Source: Candidatus Acetothermia bacterium (GTDB lineage: Bacteria; Bipolaricaulota; Bipolaricaulia; RBG-16-55-9). From it: DNA of 64,000 nucleotides. Within the stretch, counting starts at the first letter, position 1. Each line of letters starts with the position of its first letter. A model generated the notes under the pieces. It had not been told where the DNA came from, did not search any database, and saw only the letters and a program-made list of their open reading frames with translations. The stretch lies in NCBI GenBank assembly GCA_016201405.1, contig JACQCZ010000017.1:1-64000 (forward strand), in the 5' to 3' direction. This document shows, piece by piece, positions 18,608-25,760 of this stretch. The translations under genes and the position numbers were made by a program.

Positions 18608-19306
18608 TCAGTGCTTCAGCTTGGTGAGCCTTTCCAGATTGATCGTGTCAAAGGTCTCGCTGATCCGGTACAAGAAGACACCCATAATAAAGAAGGCCAC
18701 CAGCACATCGAAGAAGACGCCCAGCTCGACAATCATGGGCATTCCGGCGGTGATCGTGATGCCCGCCAAAAAGAGGCCATTCTCCATGCTGAGAAATCCG
18801 ATCACCTGGGTCAGTGCCTTCTTGCGCGTCACCATGGTGAGAAGAGCCAGCAGCATGACGGCAATCGAAATCGTGAGCACATTCTGAGCCAGGGCAAATT
18901 GATGCCCAGTGGCCAGAATGCTCTGTGTCAGGAGATCGGCGGCCAAAACCAGACCTCCGGCGATCAGCAGCGATGCCGGGATGTTGATGGCTGGTTTTAC
19001 AGTCTGTTGAGGGATGAGGCGGTGAAGAATTCGTTCCATAACGATAGGGATGATGATCACCTTGAGAATGAGTGTCAAGATAGCCGCAATAAAGATGTGC
19101 CTCTCACATTGAAAGAAGGCGACGCTGAAGGCGACAATGGCCAAAGAGAGCGACTGAAAAGCATAAAGCCGCACATGGAGCCTCCGCCGCTCGGTGGCCA
19201 GAAAGAGCAGGCTGCAGACGAGCATAAACGCTGCGAAGAGATCAATCAGCCTCTCTCCAATCTGTGGATCGAAGGTCAGTCCAAGATCGGTGCTACAGAA
19301 CGGCAT
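18608..19306 (-). CDS. ehrC: Ehr complex membrane subunit (HyfE-like)
   Basis: The 232-aa protein has about six or seven predicted membrane helices and the conserved central segment LKVIIIPIVMERILHRL, as in HyfE of hydrogenase-4 and related NuoK-like subunits. It ends with a helix (VLVAFFIMGVFLYRI) and a short cytosolic tail. HyfE-like proteins link the antiporter-like subunits to the NuoH-like subunit; direct catalysis is not expected. The first residues overlap the end of the preceding NuoH-like gene by 14 bp, and the next gene starts 4 bp after its stop. Family assignment rests on position plus the conserved segment. Confidence 0.82.
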   Translation of the reverse strand: MPFCSTDLGLTFDPQIGERLIDLFAAFMLVCSLLFLATERRRLHVRLYAFQSLSLAIVAFSVAFFQCERHIFIAAILTLILKVIIIPIVMERILHRLIPQQTVKPAINIPASLLIAGGLVLAADLLTQSILATGHQFALAQNVLTISIAVMLLALLTMVTRKKALTQVIGFLSMENGLFLAGITITAGMPMIVELGVFFDVLVAFFIMGVFLYRISETFDTINLERLTKLKH

Positions 19307-20267
19307 GGCTCTCCCCTCCTAGTAAGTAGAAGAGAATGAGCGCGATGAGAGAGAGCACAAACGAAGCGGCTAAGAGGTCAGGCACGCGGAAGAGCCTCAG
19401 CTTTGCGGTAGAGCACTCAATCACGGCCATCACCGTTGCCAATGCAAAGATCTTGAGGCCGTAGCCCACGGCTCCAACTCCAAGAGAGACCAGACTCAGA
19501 TCATTCGAGATGCCCCATGGCAAGAAGACATTGGCCAGCAGAGTCAGGAAAAGAAGCAGCTTCATCGAAGAGGCCCATTCCATCAAGGCGAGATATTTTC
19601 CTGAATATTCCAGGATCATCGCCTCATGGATCATCGTGAGCTCAAGATGAGTAGCAGGGTTGTCCACTGGGATGCGCCCCGTCTCGGCCATCGCGACGAT
19701 AAAGAGCCCCAGGAATGCAAAGAGATGGGCAGGAGTGAGGAGCAGGCCGACATCGGCTTGCGCCGCGATTGTGCCCAGATTGGTCGAGCCTGCGGTCACA
19801 GCGGCGGTAAAGATGGCGAGCATCATTGCAGGCTCAATGATGCTGGCGAGTGACATTTCGCGGCTGGAGCCGAGTCCGCCAAAGGGACTTCCTGCATCGA
19901 GCCCTGCCAGCGCGGTGAAGAAGCGGGCGGTGGCCAAGATATAGACGAGTGCAATGACATCTCCGATGAACCCAAGCGGCAGAATTGTCGTAAAGATGGG
20001 CACAATCAAGGCAACGGACAGAGTTGTCACAAAGACAACATAGGGTGTGATCGTAAAGATCCATGAGGCGGTTGCTGGCTGAATGACCTCTTTGCGAAGC
20101 AGCTTCCAAAGATCAGAGTATGGCTGCATCATTCGCGGACCCTGGCGATTCTGCATGATCGCTTTGACTTTGCGCACCCATGCCGTCACAAGGGGGGCGA
20201 GCAGAAGAAAGAGAGCCAGCTGAATCAAGATCATTACGAGCCCCGTGATTAGCTCTGTCCAGTTCAT
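19293..20267 (-). CDS. ehrB: Ehr complex NuoH-like membrane subunit (HyfC/HycD type)
   Basis: The product (324 aa) is a NuoH/HycD-like subunit with about eight membrane helices. It shows the family motif RQGPRMMQPYSDLWKLLRKE near residue 45, then LAGLDAGSPFGGLGSSREM, ARIPVDNPATHLELTMIHEAMILEYSG-like sequence (ETGRIPVDNPATHLELTM and HEAMILEYSGKYLA) and a C-terminal helix. NuoH-type subunits form the link between the hydrophilic arm and the ion-pumping subunits; the acidic residues in the loop are conserved here. It begins 4 bp after the end of the HyfB-like gene and its end overlaps the HyfE-like gene. Confidence 0.9.
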   Translation of the reverse strand: MNWTELITGLVMILIQLALFLLLAPLVTAWVRKVKAIMQNRQGPRMMQPYSDLWKLLRKEVIQPATASWIFTITPYVVFVTTLSVALIVPIFTTILPLGFIGDVIALVYILATARFFTALAGLDAGSPFGGLGSSREMSLASIIEPAMMLAIFTAAVTAGSTNLGTIAAQADVGLLLTPAHLFAFLGLFIVAMAETGRIPVDNPATHLELTMIHEAMILEYSGKYLALMEWASSMKLLLFLTLLANVFLPWGISNDLSLVSLGVGAVGYGLKIFALATVMAVIECSTAKLRLFRVPDLLAASFVLSLIALILFYLLGGESHAVL

Positions 20268-20271
20268 TCAA

Positions 20272-22332
20272 TCACCGCGCAAAGATGAGCAGCACAACGA
20301 GTGCCAAGAAGATATAGGCCAAATAGGCATTGATGCTTCCGCTCTGAATTTTTCGGATTGATCTTGAGCTCTTCAAGATGAATGCCGAGACCGGGCTATA
20401 AAAGCTTCGGTCAAATGGCGATTGAACGTCCAAACGCACCCGCACGCGCCGTTTGACATAGCTCGACTCATCCGTCTCTTCAATGATCTCCTTGCGAGGC
20501 TGAATCAGGCTGCGAAAGATCATGCGAATCGGTTTTGAAAATCCGGTCGCTGTGTACTCCATCTGGGGAGAAAGAGTGCTTAGCCCGCAGGCCCAGGTCG
20601 GAGCGATTCTCCTCTGAAACGGACTGCGGATCAGCATAAACCAGATGCCAATCGGAAGAAGAAAGAGAAATGCCCAGGCCAATCCAAGAGGCGAGACTGT
20701 TCCATGATTCGCTGCCGGGGGAGATAAAATTGTCCCATTGACGAGGGCGGTCTCAATGCCTGGACTATTGACTAACGAGCTGGCGATGTTGCTGAGAACG
20801 GGAACAATCGCAGTCGCAGTGAGACCCATCGATAGAGCGAGAAGCGCCAGTACGGCCATGCCAAATCGCATCGGGAGAGGCACTTCGCGAGCTTGCTCAA
20901 CCTTATCGCTGCGGGGTCTGGCCAAGAATGTGATACCAAAAGCTCGCACGAAACAGGCCGCGACAAGCGCACCCGTGAGCGCAAGCAGCGCAGCACAGAC
21001 CGGGAGCGCGACTTTCACGACCAGATCAGGAACAGCCAGCCCAAGGATGAGTGACTGGAAGATAAGCCATTCGCTGACGAAGCCATTGAGGGGGGGGAGC
21101 GCAGAGATGGCCACGGCCCCGACCAGAAAGCAGGCGGCTGTCCAAGGCATCCAACGAATGAGCCCGCCCAGATGTTCGAGGTTGCGGGTATGGGTCGCCT
21201 GAAAGACAGCACCCGCGCCCATGAAGAGCAGCCCCTTAAAGACCGTATGATTGGCAAGATGGAAGAGTGCAGCAATGAGCGCAAAGCTGGCCAGAGTCTC
21301 AAATTTCACAGAGCTGGGATAGGCATAAAAGATCATGGCCAGCCCGACTCCAATCAAGATAATTCCAATGTTCTCTACGCTGGAATAGGCCAGGATTCTT
21401 TTGAGATCGCGCTCAATCAGAGCAAAGAGGATTCCAATCACAGCCGAGATTGTGGCCAGAGCCAGAATTACCACACCCCACCACCACTCCATATCAGGTC
21501 TTAAAAGATCAAAATAGATTCTTAGTAGTCCATAGATAGCCGTCTTGATCATGACACCGGACATGAGTGCGGAGATCGGAGTGGGCGCGGCTGGGTGGGC
21601 TTCGGGCAGCCAGATATGAAGCGGAACAATTCCGGCCTTCATGCCAAAGCCAATCAGCGCAAAGAAGAAGAGCAAGGTCTTGGGAAGCTCTGACCAGCTG
21701 CCCGCGATTTGGCGGAACGAATCAAAGTCTAGCGAGCCAGAGTGTTGATAAAAGAGTACAAAGAGCGCGATCAAGAAGGCCGTCCCGACATGCGCCATAA
21801 TGAAATAGAGCGAGCCCGCACGCACATTCTCAGGGTTTTCGTGATCGAAGGTCACTAAAAAATAAGTGACTAGTGTCATCAATTCCCAGCAGATCAAAAA
21901 GAGAAGCGCATTGTTCGCCGTGACGACAAGCAGCATGGAGAGCGGGAAGAGATTGTAGAGAACCCCCAATAGCTCTTGTGACTTCTTGCCTTCGTACTCG
22001 CGCACATAGCCAATGGCATAGATTGAAACCGGCAGCGTGAGCATTGAGATGAGCAGCACAAAAAAGGCACTGAGCGCATCTACGTGCAAGCCCATATTTG
22101 AGAAGAGCGAGAGAGTCGGAGTTAGATCTTTTAGGCTTTGTAAGATGGGAATGTGAACAGTAATGGGAGAATTATTGAGGAGCACGAGCAGGCTGGAGAT
22201 GAGTCCTGTGAGTGAGGCAGCAATGGCAAATAAGTACGCTCCCCAGCGAGTTTTTGGACTACCGAAGAGTGCTGATACGGCGCCAGCCAAATACAAGACC
22301 GCTGAAAAGATAAAGAGCAAATGGGCGTCCAT
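20272..22332 (-). CDS. ehrA: Ehr complex antiporter-like subunit (HyfB/NuoL type)
   Basis: This 686-aa protein is the first gene of the operon. It has about 16 predicted membrane helices with the proton_antipo_M domain (FLICWELMTLVTYFLVTFDHE; GFGMKAGIVPLHIWLPEAHP; KRILAYSSVENIGIILIG; NHTVFKGLLFMGAG), matching HyfB (672 aa in E. coli), and a C-terminal extension that ends in a single helix. It should be one of the ion-translocating modules. The reading frame is open to 22413, but that extension would start inside the -35 box; the ATG at 22332 with GAGAGGGA upstream gives the usual N-terminus and is chosen. Confidence 0.9.
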   Translation of the reverse strand: MDAHLLFIFSAVLYLAGAVSALFGSPKTRWGAYLFAIAASLTGLISSLLVLLNNSPITVHIPILQSLKDLTPTLSLFSNMGLHVDALSAFFVLLISMLTLPVSIYAIGYVREYEGKKSQELLGVLYNLFPLSMLLVVTANNALLFLICWELMTLVTYFLVTFDHENPENVRAGSLYFIMAHVGTAFLIALFVLFYQHSGSLDFDSFRQIAGSWSELPKTLLFFFALIGFGMKAGIVPLHIWLPEAHPAAPTPISALMSGVMIKTAIYGLLRIYFDLLRPDMEWWWGVVILALATISAVIGILFALIERDLKRILAYSSVENIGIILIGVGLAMIFYAYPSSVKFETLASFALIAALFHLANHTVFKGLLFMGAGAVFQATHTRNLEHLGGLIRWMPWTAACFLVGAVAISALPPLNGFVSEWLIFQSLILGLAVPDLVVKVALPVCAALLALTGALVAACFVRAFGITFLARPRSDKVEQAREVPLPMRFGMAVLALLALSMGLTATAIVPVLSNIASSLVNSPGIETALVNGTILSPPAANHGTVSPLGLAWAFLFLLPIGIWFMLIRSPFQRRIAPTWACGLSTLSPQMEYTATGFSKPIRMIFRSLIQPRKEIIEETDESSYVKRRVRVRLDVQSPFDRSFYSPVSAFILKSSRSIRKIQSGSINAYLAYIFLALVVLLIFAR

Positions 22333-22389
22333 GTATGTCCCTCTCACCCCGGTTCTCCGCAAGTGGCAATAATACGACCCTGACCTCCT

Positions 22390-22418
22390 CTTATAAAGAA
22401 AAGTTAGCGTCATGTCAA
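22390..22418 (-). promoter_or_regulatory. Promoter of the Ehr operon
   Basis: On the minus strand TTGACA (22418-22413) and TATAAG (22395-22390) are separated by exactly 17 bp. The predicted transcript would begin near 22383, leaving a leader of about 50 bases before the ATG at 22332. The promoter lies about 72 bp from the tetR promoter on the other strand; no copy of the palindrome is seen within it. Confidence 0.7.
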
Positions 22419-22489
22419 AATTTCTCAGGATATTGTCTCGATCTTTCCTGTCCTAGAGGGCGAATGCGCAGGCTGGTCTCTTGTCCCCC

Positions 22490-22518
22490 TTGACAAAAAC
22501 GAACGTTCGTGCTATTAT
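22490..22518 (+). promoter_or_regulatory. tetR promoter with palindromic operator in the spacer
   Basis: TTGACA (22490-22495) and TATTAT (22513-22518) flank a 17-bp spacer that contains the perfect 12-bp palindrome ACGAACGTTCGT (22499-22510). TetR-family repressors commonly bind such sites, so the gene 20 bp downstream is probably autoregulated. Repression of the divergent Ehr operon by the same site is possible but not shown by the sequence. Confidence 0.75.
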
Positions 22519-22538
22519 AGCTTTTGTAGGAATTTTCT

Positions 22539-23189
22539 ATGAGTCTACAAACACTAAAGAGCCGAAAAGATGCAGAGATCTCTAAAGGGAATCGCACTCG
22601 CGATGAGATTTTGCGAGTGGCAGAAGACATTGCTTCTGCAGAAGGGCTTGAAGGGCTCTCGATTGGGCGGCTGGCCGAAGAGCTTAAGATGAGCAAGAGC
22701 GGTCTTTTTGCGCATTTTGGTTCAAAAGAGAAGCTGCAGCTGGCGACAGTCGAAGCGGCGCGTGAAGTCTTTATTAACGAGGTGATAGACCCGGCGCTCA
22801 AGGAGCCAAAAGGGATGCCTAGGCTTCGCACTATCTGTGAGAGATGGCTCGATTACGCGGAGCGCAAAGTCTTTCGAGGCGGCTGTTTCTTTGCGGCAGT
22901 CTCGCATGAATTCAAGAGCCGTCCGGGTCCGATTCGCGATCGCGTCGGTGAGATCATGGCGGAATGGCTTGATCTGTTGGCGCGGCTGATCGAAGTCGCG
23001 CAGAAGAGTGGCGAGCTGCCAGCCAATTTGGATGCTGCACAACTTGCCTTTGAGATCAATGCCGTCGCGATGGGCTCTAACTGGGGATATGAGCTCTATC
23101 AAGACCCGAAAGCATTTGACCGGTCACGAAAATTTTTTAAGCAGCGCATTGAAGCGCTTGCCTCTCGGCCGACGAGCAGAAAGGGGTAA
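22539..23189 (+). CDS. TetR/AcrR-family transcriptional regulator
   Basis: The 216-aa product has an N-terminal TetR helix-turn-helix (residues about 20-70: RDEILRVAEDIASAEG, LSIGRLAEELKMSKSGLFAHFGSKEKL) and a C-terminal ligand-binding domain with the family's FRGGCFFAAVSHEF segment, as in the TetR group that often controls fatty-acid, efflux or redox genes. The ligand cannot be predicted. It is divergent from the Ehr operon, with a good promoter and a palindrome directly upstream, so it is the best candidate regulator of that operon. A small CBS-domain gene follows after 5 bp and is probably cotranscribed. Confidence 0.9.
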   Translation: MSLQTLKSRKDAEISKGNRTRDEILRVAEDIASAEGLEGLSIGRLAEELKMSKSGLFAHFGSKEKLQLATVEAAREVFINEVIDPALKEPKGMPRLRTICERWLDYAERKVFRGGCFFAAVSHEFKSRPGPIRDRVGEIMAEWLDLLARLIEVAQKSGELPANLDAAQLAFEINAVAMGSNWGYELYQDPKAFDRSRKFFKQRIEALASRPTSRKG

Positions 23190-23194
23190 ACGAG

Positions 23195-23632
23195 ATGAAG
23201 ACATTTGAGCAAAAGAGAGTCGTTACGCTGCTAAGTCCCAATGTCTCACTGGGAGAGGCCCTTTACGCAATGGATCAGACGAGCGATCCTGCCCTGCCTG
23301 TGGTCGGTGAGAATGGATTTGTTGGAGTGGTGTTGCGTGAAGATCTAATGAGATATGCTCCTTCGCCAGCCACATCGCTCTCAAAATGGGAGATGAATTT
23401 TCTGCTGAATGACATCTCCGTTGCCGATGAAAAGCTGATCAGAGGGGTCTCACAGGTTGAAGCCCACGCGCATCTTGACGAGTTGATTGAAGCGTTCCGC
23501 TCGAGCGAGAGCCCGGTGATTGGGGTCACGCTGCATGGGCGGTTCTGTCAGCTTCTCAGTTGGCGGGGGCTGTTGGAAGAGTTCTGGAGTGAGCGGCAGG
23601 CTGAGAGACGCGATCTCGTAATGGCCAGATAG
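23195..23632 (+). CDS. CBS-domain-pair protein
   Basis: The 145-aa protein is a stand-alone pair of CBS repeats: VSLGEALYAMDQTSDPALPVVGENGFVGVVLREDLMR (residues about 18-55) and a second more divergent one (VEAHAHLDELIEAFRSSESPVIGVTLHGRFCQLLSWRGLLEEF). Such modules bind adenosine nucleotides or SAM and regulate partner proteins. No second domain is fused. It starts 5 bp after the tetR stop, suggesting cotranscription, so it may report nucleotide state to the same regulon; this is inference. Its stop abuts the stop of the convergent exported protein gene. The CBS call is moderately firm because the repeats are short. Confidence 0.7.
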   Translation: MKTFEQKRVVTLLSPNVSLGEALYAMDQTSDPALPVVGENGFVGVVLREDLMRYAPSPATSLSKWEMNFLLNDISVADEKLIRGVSQVEAHAHLDELIEAFRSSESPVIGVTLHGRFCQLLSWRGLLEEFWSERQAERRDLVMAR

Positions 23633-24619
23633 CTATTTGTTAGAGCGAAGTACAATCTTCCCAATCCGCACTGGAAGGGCTTCCCCACTCAGAGACCTCG
23701 CACGCATCAGATAAAGATAGATACCCGTAGAGATTTTCCGTCTTAGAGTCAGTGCGCTCAGCTCAACTTTTTTGGAAAAGTTGCTCAGATAGAGCGATCT
23801 GCCAGAGAGATCAAAGATCTCAACTTGGATGGGTGCGTTGTTCAGGGATGAGAAAGTAATCATGTCAGTTGTTGATTTCATTGGTGCAAAACCAGACATC
23901 AATGAAGGTGAAAGCCGGCTCAGATTGACCGATCCCGAGGCTTGCACGGCTGAGCAGTGCGGCGTTGTCAATCTGACTGAAAAAGAGATCGTTCCAAAGG
24001 GCGTGAGATCATCCCAAAAGGGCGTAAAGGCAGCCCAGCCGAACTGCGGAGGCAATAGAGTCCCGTATCGGATTGTGCCAGTCCCATTGAGTTGAAGCGG
24101 ACCCAGAGCATAAAAGGTCCCAAACTCCACAGGAGGACTAAACGAGCCATTTCGAGGCTCTATTCCCGGCATATCGGATGAGATCGTCAAGGCAACATTG
24201 GTTCCTTGTGGCAGAAAGACTGGATCGCTAAAGGCGATCTGAATCGGTGAAGAGAGACCAGAGCTGGGTGCCGGATGAGCCAGACTTCCAAAGGGAACTC
24301 CATTTCTTAGGGCGAGAAGCGGCTCTGAGTTGGGACAGCTCGGCTCTTGCGGCTGTGGCTGATGTGCGGGGTTTGTGCTCAGTGGCAAATTGTCGAGCCA
24401 GAGATCGATCGCCGCAAACATAATTGTGTTCGTAAGTTTGCCGGAGACCCAGTCATCCACCACATGAAAGAACTCTGGACTGTCTAGTTGATTATTGCGA
24501 TTGATGTCATAAGGGATTAGAGCCTTGATTGTAGTCTGGTCTGCGGCAAGACCAGTTGTTGCGAATAAGCCAGCGATGAGTGACGCCCATGCGAGAGCGC
24601 GAGCGATAATCCGTGACAT
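23633..24619 (-). CDS. Exported protein with EF-hand-like module and type-A-like C-terminal tail
   Basis: This 328-aa protein starts with a signal peptide (residues 1-26, cleavage near GLAAD). Residues 38-74 form an EF-hand-like module, DINRNNQLDSPEFF then DDWVSG and a helix with FAAIDLW, followed by a Pro-rich stretch, a beta-rich middle and a C-terminal tail (VEIFDLSGRSLYL, STGIYLYLMRA, KIVLRS) like FlgD/type-A sorting or Ig-like domains. The same module and a similar tail occur in the exported protein at 54590-55510. It should be a calcium-dependent surface or secreted protein, but no catalytic domain is recognised. Confidence 0.7.
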   Translation of the reverse strand: MSRIIARALAWASLIAGLFATTGLAADQTTIKALIPYDINRNNQLDSPEFFHVVDDWVSGKLTNTIMFAAIDLWLDNLPLSTNPAHQPQPQEPSCPNSEPLLALRNGVPFGSLAHPAPSSGLSSPIQIAFSDPVFLPQGTNVALTISSDMPGIEPRNGSFSPPVEFGTFYALGPLQLNGTGTIRYGTLLPPQFGWAAFTPFWDDLTPFGTISFSVRLTTPHCSAVQASGSVNLSRLSPSLMSGFAPMKSTTDMITFSSLNNAPIQVEIFDLSGRSLYLSNFSKKVELSALTLRRKISTGIYLYLMRARSLSGEALPVRIGKIVLRSNK

Positions 24620-24686
24620 CTTGTCGGATTATACCACTGACCATTCTTTTTTGAATTCCAGCCTAGCCATTCGTACCCATTCTTGC

Positions 24687-25133
24687 CTACTTCTTATCCG
24701 CACTCATGCGCACGGTGAGGACTGGAACGGGAGAGCGGCGCACAATCTCTTCCGAGATGCTGCCCAGCACTACGCGGTTAAATCCTCGTCGCCCATGAGT
24801 TCCCATCACGATCAGATCGATCTTGTTCTGATTGGAATACTCCAGAATCTCGTCGGCGGGGTAGCCCTCTGGCATATCGGTCGCTATTTCCTGCTGACCC
24901 GATTCACGGATGTACTTTGAAGTCTCTTTGAGGATCGCCTCGCCGGACTTGCGAAGCTCTTCCAAGATATTAGGAAGCGCAAAGAACGCGCCATAATCTT
25001 GCAATCGCGGGATCTCGATGACATGGATGAGGTGAAGTCTTGCTCCAAACTTTTTCGCTAACGCGACGGCGCAATTGACAGCTTCGTCCGCGTGGTCTGA
25101 TCCATCGGTAGGCAATAGAATCTCTTTGAACAT
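24687..25133 (-). CDS. Universal stress protein (UspA family)
   Basis: The product (148 aa) is a single-domain Usp protein: KEILLPTDGSDHADEAVNCA at the N-terminus and the ATP-binding signature GTHGRRGFNRVVLGSISEEIV at residues about 112-132, followed by PVPVLTVR. The G-x2-G-x9-G-S pattern is intact, so it probably binds ATP. It is cytosolic and likely a stress-induced signalling or protective protein. A ribosome binding site AAAGGAGG precedes the ATG and an extended -10 promoter lies just upstream, so it is a monocistronic unit. Confidence in the family is high, its specific role is unknown. Confidence 0.92.
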   Translation of the reverse strand: MFKEILLPTDGSDHADEAVNCAVALAKKFGARLHLIHVIEIPRLQDYGAFFALPNILEELRKSGEAILKETSKYIRESGQQEIATDMPEGYPADEILEYSNQNKIDLIVMGTHGRRGFNRVVLGSISEEIVRRSPVPVLTVRMSADKK

Positions 25134-25156
25134 AGCACCTCCTTTCTTCTCTACTC

Positions 25157-25165
25157 ATTATAACA
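25157..25165 (-). promoter_or_regulatory. Extended -10 promoter of the uspA-like gene
   Basis: On the minus strand TGT-TATAAT (25165-25157) forms an extended -10 element about 24 bp before the ATG at 25133. The -35 region is weak (TCAAAA at 17 bp; TTGATC is 20 bp away). Confidence 0.5.
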
Positions 25166-25220
25166 TGATGACTTTGTCTTTTGATCAACAGATGATTTGT
25201 TCGTTTTATTGTAGAGTCGT

Positions 25221-25703
25221 TCAATATTCATAGATGTCTACTGTTGTTATACCATCCTTATCTACCAGCACAGCCCTGTCATGGTCATTGTTCCATACTT
25301 CGGCATTTTGCCAATAAAGATCGTGATCGCTTTCAGGTTCTTTGATGTCCTTGTTAGCTGGCCCAGAATGAATCCGAAGTAGATCGTGGGACTTTATTTG
25401 GCAACAATACTTATTCAAGGTGTTGATGTCACTGAACACGAAAGTATGGTCATTCGCGTCTTTCACCTCGAAGCCTGTAAGGTTCATTGGTTGATTGCTA
25501 CCGTTTACGATGATGAGAATTTCATCTTCGACAGCAATATTCGGATCAGGTCGGTTACTGCAATCAATCCACGCAATATGTAGTGAATCATGTTTTGTCA
25601 AAATTGGTGAGCACGACTTGTCTGCACTTTGTTGTTGAGCTGAAAACGCCACTGAAACGGACAATCCAAAAAACACAAATAAAAGAACTCTCGCAATTTT
25701 CAT
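25221..25703 (-). CDS. Exported lamin-tail-domain (LTD) protein
   Basis: The 160-aa protein has a signal peptide (residues 1-22, FSAQQ) and one lamin-tail domain, recognised by EDEILIIVNGSNQPMNLTGFEVKD, the middle strand HTFVF and the ending VWNNDHDRAVLVDKDGITTVDIYEY. LTD modules are small Ig-like beta sandwiches found in bacterial exported proteins, often next to nucleases or other surface domains; here the domain stands alone. Two cysteines (C32, and CC in NKYCC) may form disulfides outside the cell. RBS GGAGG precedes the ATG by about 6 bases. The function is unknown. Confidence 0.8.
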   Translation of the reverse strand: MKIARVLLFVFFGLSVSVAFSAQQQSADKSCSPILTKHDSLHIAWIDCSNRPDPNIAVEDEILIIVNGSNQPMNLTGFEVKDANDHTFVFSDINTLNKYCCQIKSHDLLRIHSGPANKDIKEPESDHDLYWQNAEVWNNDHDRAVLVDKDGITTVDIYEY

Positions 25704-25760
25704 CCGAAGGACCTCCTTAGTGATAATCTCTTTTATCCTAAGGCAATCTCTGCTGACATA

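Noticed and set aside
14667-22413. Energy-converting [NiFe] hydrogenase (Hyf/Hyc)
   Set aside because: The gene order fits, but the large subunit lacks both CxxC pairs that bind NiFe, so an Ehr-type complex is the better reading.
22333-22413. N-terminal extension of the HyfB-like gene
   Set aside because: It would begin in the -35 box of a near-consensus promoter; the ATG at 22332 has a ribosome binding site and gives the normal N-terminus.
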